Shown here one piece after another: positions 32,662 to 41,000 of a DNA stretch of 64,000 nt (its first letter is position 1; the number at the start of each line of letters is the position of its first letter). Below the pieces are notes generated by a model that saw only the letters and a program-made list of their open reading frames with translations, was not told the DNA's origin and did no database searches. The DNA comes from Myxococcales bacterium. GTDB taxonomy: Bacteria > Myxococcota_A > Polyangia > Polyangiales > Polyangiaceae. The position numbers were made by a program, and so were the translations under genes. Location: contig JADJQX010000007.1 of the NCBI GenBank assembly GCA_016712525.1, positions 1,116,001-1,180,000 on the forward strand. Direction: 5' to 3'.

Positions 32662-35439
32662 TTGCGTCGCTATTTTCACGTGCTGGGGACCGAGCGGGCC
32701 AAGCGTAACCTGCCGCACGAGGCGTTCTCGCAGCTCGGGGATCTCGTCGAGGTCGACACGACCGCCGCCTTCGCGCTCGCCGAGGGGACGGAGGCGACAC
32801 CTGCCGAGGTGACGGCCCTCGCGCTCCTGCACGAGCTTCTGCACGTTGTCGTGTCGAAGCACGGCGGCGCGCTCGCGGCGATCGCCCATACCCTCCGCGA
32901 GACGTACGCCGAAGGGACTCGCGCCGCGGCCCTCGCGTTCGTGCGCGCCTTCCCTCCCCCCTCCGTGTTCGACGGCACCGTGACGGCCGAGGCTTTCCTC
33001 GACGAGGGCGACCACAGGCTCGCGTGGGCGTGCGAGGAGATGCTGCTCCTCTGGGTTTCGAGCCAGAATCCTGCCTACCGCAAGATCGACTCCGTCGCGG
33101 CTTGGACCTCGGCGCCCCCCGAGCTCGGCGAGGTCGTCGCGCGCACGAAGACCGTGCTCGCGGGCGAGGACAGCGGCGTCGTCGCGGGCGAGAGCCTCCT
33201 CGACAGCTTGCTCGCGCCGGGGCGCGTCTCGGGCTCGGTGTTCGAGCAGCTCGCGTGGATCGAGGCGCGCTGGGGCATCTTCCTCGACGACGTCGGGAGC
33301 ATGCGGCGCGTGCGGTTCGGGCAAGATCTCGGCCGTGAAGAGGCCCGCGGCCTGTCCCTGCGCTTCGCGATGACGCACGGCGCGGCCGGGGGCGGGCTCG
33401 GCGCGGGCCACGGCACGGCGATCGGGGGCGACGCCGATGCCCCGGCGAGGTTCACCGCGGACCGCGACTGGATGCCCGAGACCGTCGTCATCGCGAAGAA
33501 CACGCTCGTGTGGCTCGCGCAGCTCACGAAGCGCTTCGGGCGGCCCATCCGCACCCTCGGGGACATCCCCGAGGAGGCCCTGGCCGAGCTCCGGTCGCTC
33601 GGGATCTCCACGCTCTGGCTCATCGGCCTGTGGGAGCGGAGCGCCGCCTCGCGCACCGTGAAGGTGGCCCGAGGAGACCACGAGGCCGCCGCTTCCCCCT
33701 ACGCGATCTTCGACTACCGCATCGCCGACGACCTCGGCGGCGCGCACGGTTACGAGGTGCTCCGCGACCGCGCAGCGCGCGTGGGCCTCAGGCTCGGCGC
33801 CGACATGGTGCCGAACCACATGGGCCTCACGTCGGGTTGGATCTACGACCACCCCGAGCGCTTCTTGTCGCTCCCGAAGCCCCCCTACCCGAGCTACCGC
33901 TTCGACGGGCCGAACCTCGGAGATCACCCGCACGTCGAAGTGCGGCTTGAGCGTGGCTACGACGATCGCTCCGACGCGGCCGTCGTGTTCGAGCGGCGCG
34001 ACACACGCACCGGCGAGACGCGCTACGTCTACCACGGCAACGACGGCACGGGCCTGCCCTGGAACGACACCGCGCAGCTCGACTATTCCCGCGCCGACGT
34101 GCGCGAGGCCGTCATGGAGTGCATTCTGCACGTATGTCGGATGTTCCCGGTCGTGCGCTTCGACGCGGCCATGACCCTCGCCAAGCGCCACGTGCGGCGC
34201 CTATGGTTCCCGAAGCCCGGAGAGGGCGGCGCGATCGCCTCGCGCGCGGCCCACGCCATGACGGACGCCGAGTTCCAGGCCGCGTGCCCGACCGAGTTCT
34301 GGCGTGACGTCGTCGATCGCGTGACCGCGGAGCTGCCCGACACGCTCCTCCTCGCCGAGGCCTTCTGGATGATGGAAGGCACGTTCGTCCGCGACTTCGG
34401 CATGCACCGCGTCTACGACTCGGCGTTCATGCACAAGCTCCGCTCGGAGGACAACGCGGGTTACTTCGCGATGCTCGCGAGCGCCCTCGCCGACGAGCCC
34501 GAGGTCCTCGGGCGCTTCGTGCACTTTCTCTCGAACCCCGACGAGGAGCCGGCCCGCTACGCGTTCGGCACGGGAGACAAGTACTTCGGCGCGTGCGCCA
34601 TGATGTGCACGCTCCCGGGGCTCCCGCTCTTCTCCCACGGCCAGGTCGAGGCCTACTCCGAGAAGTACGGCATGGAGTTTCACGCGCCACGCTGGGACGA
34701 GGCCGTGGATCAAGGTGCATACGATCGCCACATGCGCGAAATGGCTCCACTTCTGAGGGAGCGCAGGCTCTTCGCCGGGGTCGAGAATTTCGAGCTCTTC
34801 GTCGTCGAGGACGCCCACGGGCACGTCCGCCACGACGTGTTCGCTTACGCGAACGCCAAGAACGGGCGCACCTCGCTCTTCGTGTTCCACAACGGGCACG
34901 GCGAGGTCGACGTCGTGCTTCGGCGCACGGTTCCCAAGGCCCGCCCGGGAGCCCTCGGCTCGGGCCCCCGCAACGTCGCCGACGTCCTCGGGACCGCGGG
35001 CCTCACGTCGCCCTTCGTGCGCGCGCGGACCATGTCGGGTACGGCGACGTTCGCTCGCGGGGCGTTCGAGCACGGCCTCGCGCTGCGTGTGGGCAGCTAC
35101 GGGTACCTCGCCTACACGGACTTCGAGGCGGCTCACACGGCCGACGAGCCGTCCCTACGCGCGGAGGCCCGCGCCGACCATCCCGAGAGCCGCGCGGCGG
35201 CGGACGAGCTCGATGCGAGCGGCGACGGCCTCGGAGGCGTTCCCAGCGTAGAAGATCTGCTCGCGACCGCCGTGCTCGGTGATGACGATGGCGCCCCGCC
35301 GGTGCTCGACCCGCGCGACCTCGTCCCACGCGATGAGAAGCTCGCCGCGGTCGTCGTGGAGGACGATGCCGTCCTCGCGCAGGCCCAGGTACGCGTTCTC
35401 GAGCAACGTGGCGACCATCGTCCCGAAGCCGACCAGTAG
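32662..35439 (+). CDS. GH13 (alpha-amylase family)-like enzyme with long N-terminal region
   Basis: TTG at 32662 is supported by GAGGTG 7 bases upstream. The 925-residue product has a helical N-terminal region (about 1-270) of unknown type, then a TIM-barrel with amylase motifs. These are region I DMVPNH (about 382-387), region II VRFDAAMTL (Asp nucleophile about 501), and region III LLLAEAFW (Glu about 567). Region IV reads HFLSNPDEEP (about 620-629), where the usual Asn-His-Asp has Pro in place of His. It probably acts on alpha-1,4 glucans as a hydrolase or glucan transferase in the cytoplasm, as there is no signal peptide. The last roughly 95 residues are encoded opposite a minus-strand gene (35155-35661). 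The His loss may alter substrate binding. Confidence 0.75.
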   Translation: MRRYFHVLGTERAKRNLPHEAFSQLGDLVEVDTTAAFALAEGTEATPAEVTALALLHELLHVVVSKHGGALAAIAHTLRETYAEGTRAAALAFVRAFPPPSVFDGTVTAEAFLDEGDHRLAWACEEMLLLWVSSQNPAYRKIDSVAAWTSAPPELGEVVARTKTVLAGEDSGVVAGESLLDSLLAPGRVSGSVFEQLAWIEARWGIFLDDVGSMRRVRFGQDLGREEARGLSLRFAMTHGAAGGGLGAGHGTAIGGDADAPARFTADRDWMPETVVIAKNTLVWLAQLTKRFGRPIRTLGDIPEEALAELRSLGISTLWLIGLWERSAASRTVKVARGDHEAAASPYAIFDYRIADDLGGAHGYEVLRDRAARVGLRLGADMVPNHMGLTSGWIYDHPERFLSLPKPPYPSYRFDGPNLGDHPHVEVRLERGYDDRSDAAVVFERRDTRTGETRYVYHGNDGTGLPWNDTAQLDYSRADVREAVMECILHVCRMFPVVRFDAAMTLAKRHVRRLWFPKPGEGGAIASRAAHAMTDAEFQAACPTEFWRDVVDRVTAELPDTLLLAEAFWMMEGTFVRDFGMHRVYDSAFMHKLRSEDNAGYFAMLASALADEPEVLGRFVHFLSNPDEEPARYAFGTGDKYFGACAMMCTLPGLPLFSHGQVEAYSEKYGMEFHAPRWDEAVDQGAYDRHMREMAPLLRERRLFAGVENFELFVVEDAHGHVRHDVFAYANAKNGRTSLFVFHNGHGEVDVVLRRTVPKARPGALGSGPRNVADVLGTAGLTSPFVRARTMSGTATFARGAFEHGLALRVGSYGYLAYTDFEAAHTADEPSLRAEARADHPESRAAADELDASGDGLGGVPSVEDLLATAVLGDDDGAPPVLDPRDLVPRDEKLAAVVVEDDAVLAQAQVRVLEQRGDHRPEADQ

Positions 35440-35661
35440 CCCCACGAAGAGCAGAACGGCCCCGGAGAGCGCTCCTCCGAGGGCCGCTCCGGCGCCGAGC
35501 CTGTGGGCGAACGCGGCGCCGAGCGCGCTGCCACCGAGGGCCACGAGGCTCGCCCCGAGCACGAGCGTCCGTGTGGTGCGGGCGCTCCTGTCGACCCGGA
35601 CGAGATCGAAGGCCTCGTGGAGGGCGCTCTTCGGCGCCTTGGGGGTCGGCGCGCCCGCCAC
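35155..35661 (-). CDS. Small two-helix membrane protein
   Basis: The 168-residue product has a cytoplasmic N-terminal part (MAGAPTPKAPKSALHEAFDLVRVDRSARTTR), two membrane helices at about 30-55 (TLVLGASLVALGGSALGAAF) and 62-85 (GALSGAVLLFVGLLVGFGTMV), then a soluble beta-rich domain of about 80 residues (LREDGIVLHDDRGELLIAWDEV ...). That tail resembles small PH-like membrane-associated domains, but this is only an impression. It shares 285 bp with the 3' end of the convergent GH13-like gene. It starts 4 bp after the preceding lipoprotein gene's stop on the same strand, so the two are likely one operon. Function unknown. Confidence 0.65.
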   Translation of the reverse strand: MAGAPTPKAPKSALHEAFDLVRVDRSARTTRTLVLGASLVALGGSALGAAFAHRLGAGAALGGALSGAVLLFVGLLVGFGTMVATLLENAYLGLREDGIVLHDDRGELLIAWDEVARVEHRRGAIVITEHGGREQIFYAGNASEAVAARIELVRRRAALGMVGAGLRA

Positions 35662-35665
35662 CGTG

Positions 35666-36196
35666 TCACCGCATCGCGGGGGGCCCGAAGTTGCGCGGCG
35701 GCGCCCAGTTTCCGCCGATGGGCGGGCTCGACAGCGGAGCCTGCGGCTGCACCGGCGTCGAAATCGAGGGCGAGCTGCCGTACGTGGGCCGACCGTAGGT
35801 GCCGTACCCTGGCGCCCCGTACGCGCCGCGGGGGCCGTAGCCTCCCCCGCCCACCGCCACCACCTGCTGCTGGGTGATGTTGTTGTTCACCACGACCGTG
35901 ACGCCCGGAGGGGGCGGCGGAGCCACCGGCCTGGAGCCTGCGACCTCGGGGTAGGTCGCCCCGTCCGAGCCGAGGCGGAGGGTGTGCCGCAGGCGAGGCT
36001 TGGAGCCGAGCTCGTCCTCGACCACGGGCTCCGGCGGCGGGGTGTGCCGCACGACCACTTGGCCCTCGGCGGGGCGAGTCTGTGCACGCTCGGAGGGCGT
36101 GAGCACGGCGTACCGCGGGGGCTCGATCTCGTCGGCACAGCCGGCCACACCAAACGTCATCGCCACGAGACCGCACACGAGCGCCCAACGCTTCAT
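35666..36196 (-). CDS. Pro/Gly-rich lipoprotein
   Basis: The 176-residue product has a lipoprotein signal with lipobox VAGC (Cys20), then a Pro-rich segment. A short Asn/Gln stretch (VVVNNNITQQQVVAVGG) follows, then a Gly/Tyr/Pro-rich tail (GGYGPRGAYGAPGYGTYGRP). The tail composition is like flexible surface or wall-associated proteins. No catalytic or folded domain is visible. It lies upstream of the small two-helix membrane protein on the same strand with a 4-bp gap, suggesting co-expression. The family is not recognised. Confidence 0.65.
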   Translation of the reverse strand: MKRWALVCGLVAMTFGVAGCADEIEPPRYAVLTPSERAQTRPAEGQVVVRHTPPPEPVVEDELGSKPRLRHTLRLGSDGATYPEVAGSRPVAPPPPPGVTVVVNNNITQQQVVAVGGGGYGPRGAYGAPGYGTYGRPTYGSSPSISTPVQPQAPLSSPPIGGNWAPPRNFGPPAMR

Positions 36197-36287
36197 GGCC
36201 CCAGCATGGCTCCGAGCGCGACCGCTCGCCAGACATTTTTCTGAACGGCGCGTCAGGTTTTGTCAAGAAGTGCCCTAACCCATCGAC

Positions 36288-36668
36288 TTAGATGAGTTTT
36301 TCGTGGACGGCCCGCACGATGTCGAGGGGGGTGATGATGCCGACGACCTCGGTGCCGTCGACCACCACGATGCGATGCACCTTCTTTTCGGCGAAGAGCC
36401 GTATCGCCACCGAGAGGTCGTCGTCCGGGCCGACCGTGAGCGGCGAACGGGACATCGTCTTGCGGACGAGGTCCGTCAGATCGATGGCCCCGTCGGACAG
36501 ATCGTCGACGATGTCCGACTTGGAGAAGACCCCGACGAGCTTGTCGCCCTCGACAACGGGCGCGCCGCTCACGCCGAGGTTCGCCAAGGTCTGCGCGGCC
36601 TCTTCGAGGGTCGACTCGGGAGAGAGCGTGAGCACGCTCTGCGACATCAGCTCTTTCACCTTCGCCAT
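36288..36668 (-). CDS. Two-CBS-domain protein
   Basis: ATG at 36668 (MAKVKELMSQSVLTLSP) is chosen; a GTG at 36704 in frame would add 12 residues. The 126-residue product is a pair of CBS domains: VKELMSQSVLTLSPESTLEEAAQTL to LVGVFSKSDIVDDL, and VRKTMSRSPLTVGPDDDLSVAIRLF to VVGIITPLDIVRAVHE. Such stand-alone CBS pairs bind adenine nucleotides (AMP, ATP, SAM) and act as energy or ligand sensors. The gene follows an amino-acid permease by 39 bp on the same strand, so it may regulate that transporter or simply share the transcript. Confidence 0.88.
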   Translation of the reverse strand: MAKVKELMSQSVLTLSPESTLEEAAQTLANLGVSGAPVVEGDKLVGVFSKSDIVDDLSDGAIDLTDLVRKTMSRSPLTVGPDDDLSVAIRLFAEKKVHRIVVVDGTEVVGIITPLDIVRAVHEKLI

Positions 36669-36707
36669 GGGGGGATCATCGCGAAGGACGGAGGGTTCGT
36701 CCACCCC

Positions 36708-38039
36708 TCAGCGGCGCGTGCGGCGAAAGAGCGCGTAGAACGGCAGCCCGGCGAGCAAAATGGCGAGGCCGATCCCGCACTCACGCGGCTTTTCGCGGAG
36801 CATCGAGGCCGCGATGCCGAGGCTCGCGACGACGTAGAAGAACGGGACCACAGGGTAGCCCCACGCGCGGTAGGGCCGCGGGTGGGTGGGGCGCCTCACG
36901 CGAAGCATGTAGAGTGCAAGCGTATCGGCGATGGTCGCGAGCACGATCGCGAACGTCGTGTAGTCGAGGGCCTTCAAGAAGCCACGCAGGCCGAAGACCA
37001 CGGCGAGCGCCACCGCGGCCTGGACCGCGATCGCGACGCGCGGCGCGCCCGACGGCCCGTGCACCTTGGCGACCTGCTTGAAGAGGAGCCCATCCTTCGC
37101 CATCGCGTAGGCGATGCGCGGACCGACGAGCGTGTTCGCGTTGAGCGCGCCCAAGACCGACGCGAGGATGAGGACGGACACGAGCGTTCCGCCGCGCTCG
37201 CCGAAGAGGGCCACGGCCGTCGCTTTGCCCACGGCCCCCTCCCCCGCGAGCTTGGCCATGGGGAGCGTCGTCGCGTAGGTCGCGTTCACGAGCAGGTACA
37301 CCGTGGTGCAGACGAAGAGCCCCACGAAGAGCGAGCGTGGCAAGGTGCGCTCGACGTCGCGGATCTCGCTCGCGACGTACACCGACGCATTCCACCCGAG
37401 GTACGTGAAGAGCACGGGCGAGAGCGCCGCTCCGAACGACAACACCACCGGTCCGTCGCCGACGGAGGCGGCGGGCGCGGGGGCGGCCTTGCCGAAGAAG
37501 AGCGGGCCCGCGAGCACGATGGCGACCAGCGCGCCGACCTTGAAGAACGCGCTCACGTTGTTGACCCTGGCGCCGGCGCGCGCGCCCATCGCGTTCACGC
37601 CCGAGGTGACCAGGATCACGAACGCCGCGAGGCCCTGCTTCGCGAGCGGGGCCATCGGAAAGAAGCTCGCCACCCCGTCGGCGAAGCCCACCGCGAGGGT
37701 CGCGACGGTGCCGGCGTAGATGACGAAGAACGAGAGCCACCCGACGAGGAACCCAGCGACCGGGTGGTAGGCCTCGCGCAGGTAGACGTAGTCGCCCCCT
37801 GCCCGCGGGAACATGGCGCCGAGCTCCGCGTTCGCGAGCGCACCGGCGAGCGAGAGGAGCCCCCCCACGAGCCACGCCGCAAAGAACCAGCCGCGGCTCG
37901 GCAGCGCCGTGGCGACCGCGCCAGGTGTAAAGAAAATACCTACACCGATGACCGAGGACACGACGAGCAGGGTCGCGTCGACGAGACCGAGGCTCTTCTT
38001 GAGCCCCGGCTCGTCGGCCTTCGGTGCCTCGTCGCTCAA
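36708..38039 (-). CDS. APC-family amino acid permease
   Basis: The 443-residue product is an integral membrane protein with about 12 helices. It begins with the APC signature (LVDATLLVVSSVIGVGIFFTPGAVATALPSRGWFFAAWLVGGLLSLAGALANAELGAMFPRAGGDYVYLREAY), where the Gly-rich unwound helix 1 and the PRAGGDY segment mark amino-acid/polyamine transporters. It would import amino acids in exchange or with protons. Its ATG overlaps the stop of a giant kinase-TPR gene by 4 bases, so translation is coupled. A CBS protein follows 39 bp later. The coupling to a kinase suggests phosphorylation control of transport, which is an inference. Confidence 0.85.
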   Translation of the reverse strand: MSDEAPKADEPGLKKSLGLVDATLLVVSSVIGVGIFFTPGAVATALPSRGWFFAAWLVGGLLSLAGALANAELGAMFPRAGGDYVYLREAYHPVAGFLVGWLSFFVIYAGTVATLAVGFADGVASFFPMAPLAKQGLAAFVILVTSGVNAMGARAGARVNNVSAFFKVGALVAIVLAGPLFFGKAAPAPAASVGDGPVVLSFGAALSPVLFTYLGWNASVYVASEIRDVERTLPRSLFVGLFVCTTVYLLVNATYATTLPMAKLAGEGAVGKATAVALFGERGGTLVSVLILASVLGALNANTLVGPRIAYAMAKDGLLFKQVAKVHGPSGAPRVAIAVQAAVALAVVFGLRGFLKALDYTTFAIVLATIADTLALYMLRVRRPTHPRPYRAWGYPVVPFFYVVASLGIAASMLREKPRECGIGLAILLAGLPFYALFRRTRR

Positions 38040-41000
38040 GAGTCGATCGCGATCGAGAGCTTCTGGCGGAGCGCGAAGTAGTCTTCCGAGGTGCTGAAGA
38101 GCACGAGCTCCTTCATGCGCTCCTTCACCGGGACGCTCGACCCGTCCTCGTGCGTGCGCATCGCCTCGGTCGTGACCTGGAGGTCGTGTGCCAAGAGGAA
38201 GCCCGCGCGATCGGCGGTGTAGTCGATCGACGCGACCCAGCGCTTCAGGTCGAGCGCGCCGCCCGCCTGGAGGAGCTTCGTGACCACGCTCGCGAGCACG
38301 TCACGCGCCTGACCTTGGAAGTCTTGGGTCATGGCCTGGAGGGCCTCGTCGACCTGACCGGCGAGCTCGCCCGCGACCGGGAACTGCGGCACGACGAGCT
38401 TGATGGCCGCGAAGAGCCACGCCTTGAGGCCCGTCCCGGTCGGGACGAGGTGGCGGACGTAGAACCCTTGGCGGAAGGACGCGAGGTGGCGCCCCGCGAG
38501 GAACGCGAGCACCTGCGTGGGCGCGTTGAGCTCGAAGGCACCACGGCCGAGCACGACGGCAGGGGTGTGCGCGTGAACGAAGCCGAGCGTCCCCGGATCG
38601 TTCGGGTTCTGGAACACCTGCGGCGGCGTGAGCCCGAGCACCCCTTGCACGTAGTAGAGCGTCTGCGAGACGGGGTACGGGTGGAGCGACGTGTCGATCG
38701 CGTAGCGCGGGTCGAAGCCCTGCTCCTCGAGCGACTGCGTGCGGGTGCGGATGATCGTCGGCTGGATGAGCGCGAAGATGCGCGTCACGAGCGGGTCCAG
38801 CTCGGGGTGCGCGAGCTTCGCCCACTCGTCCTCGCCGAGGGCGGCCTGCGCGGCGGCGGCGTTCTCGGCGCGGTGCTTCTTGTAGAAGCGCTCCTCGTCG
38901 GGCTCGGCGAGCTTGAGCACCGCGAGGGCCTGGCAGAGGCACCACGCCGGGTCGGGCCGCTTCGCGTCCGTGAAGAGCTTGCGGAGGAGCTTGTAGCTCT
39001 CGACGCGGTACGGGTTTTTCCGCAGGATCTGAGCCTGCGCGCGCACGGCCTTGTCGAGGTACTGGGCCGGGTCGGACGCGTAGAGCTCGGCGAGCTTCTC
39101 TTGGCGGCCCTTCTCGTCGGCGTCGAAGGCTTGGGCGGCCTCGTACGCGTCGATCGCGAGCTCGGGCTCCTTGAGGTGCTTCTCGTAGAGCTCCCCGAGC
39201 TGGTCGAGGATCTTCACGATGGCCGCGCGATCCCCGGCGGTCTTCGCGCCTTCGATCTGCTGCTTCAGCATGCGCTCGACCTTCGTGTGATCGCCCTTCT
39301 CGCGGTAGAGCTCGAGGAGCTCGTCCACGGCCTTGGCGATGCCCGGGTCGAACGAGAGCGCCTTCTCGTAGAACCCGATCGCCTGATCGACGCTCTTCAT
39401 CTGGCGCCCGGCGATCGTCGCCGCGGTGTGCATGTACTTCGCGCGCTGCTTCGGGTCGTCGACGAAGTCCGCGAGGCGCGTGACGACGTCGATGAGCTTC
39501 GCCCAGTTCTGCTCCTCCGAATAGAGCTGCATGAGCTTCGTGAGGAGCTTGCGATCGTCGGGCTTCTCTTCGAGCGCCGAGACGTAGTTCTTCTGCGCGC
39601 CCGCGCGGTCCTGGAGCTTCTGGAATTGGATGTCGCCCATCTCGAGCAGGAGCTCGAACCGCTCGGTCCCGGTCGCGATCTCGACCCGGCGCTTTCGCAC
39701 GGCGACGGCGTCGGCCCAGCGCTCGAGCGCGTCGTACACCTTCGCAAGTGCGCGGAAAGGCCGAGGATTCGACGGATCGATGTCCGCCGCTTCTTTGAGG
39801 GGCTTCTCGGCGGCGGCGAGATCGCCGCTGCGCCTCGCGCTCTCGCCGAGGTGGTAGAGGGCCTCGGCCTTGTCGGTCCCGACGAGCTTCGCGCCGTACT
39901 TCTGGATCAGATCCTCGTGCATCCGGTAGGCCGACTGAGGGTCGCCGAAGTCGAAGAGGGCCGAGGCCGCGCGGGAGAGCGCCTCGACGTTACCCTGCGC
40001 CTGCTCCTTCAAGGCCTCGATGGCCGCGAGCATGCGCGGGTTCGTCATCGACGGCGGCGCCACCGACTTGATCGAGCTCACGCTGCCCGTCTCCGAGAGC
40101 GGCGGGATCGACGGCATCGAGGGGCGGTTGGTCTTGCCGAACGCCTCGATGAAGCGAACGAGCACGCGCACGGCGTCGTCCTTCGCGAGGACCTGGGTGC
40201 GGGTGACGAGCGACTCGTAGAGCTTCGAGGCCTCGAGCATGCGCCCGTCCTCGAAGGCGAGATCCCCGAGGACGAGCAGCGCGTCGGCGTTCGACGCGTC
40301 GAGGTCGGTGGCGCGCTTCGCGGCCTGCTCGGCCTTGTCGTTCGCGCCCTCGGCCTTCCACACCTTGGCGAGCTCGGCGTGGAGGCGCGCCTTCGCGAGG
40401 TTCCCCTCCGCGTGCGTGAGCTCCTTCTCGACGAGGGCGACGACGGCCTGCGCGTCGCCACGCTCGGCGTAGGCCTTGCGAAGCGCCGACGAGGCCGCGG
40501 CGTCCTTCGGGTTCGCCTCGAGGGCGAGCTTCGTGCGCTCGATCGCGCCGTCCTTGTCGCCGCGGGCCTCGAGGAGGCGGGCCGCGCGCATCCAGAGGTC
40601 GGCTTTCTGTTCGGGCGTCTCGGCCTTGAGGGCGAGCGCCTCGATCGCCGAGAGGGCGGCGTGGGCGTCGCCCGAGAGCTCACGGAGCTGGGCGAGCGCC
40701 TCGAGCGCGCCGGCGTGATCCGGGCGGAGGGCGAGCGCCTGCTCGTAGGCCTTGGTCGCGCGCTCGGGAGACCCGACGTGCTCGGCGAGGGTGCGGGCCT
40801 TCGCCACGAGCAGCTCGACCTTGCGGCTGTCCTCGGTGGTGACCTGCCCGTGCTTCTCGTAGATGGCGACCACCTTCTCCCACTTGTCGAGCGCTCGGTA
40901 GTGACGCGCGAGCGCCGTGAGGGCGGCGTCGTTCGAGCCGTCGATGACGAGGATGTCCTCGAGGCACTCGGCGGCCTTCGCGTGATCGAGGAACTCCTCG

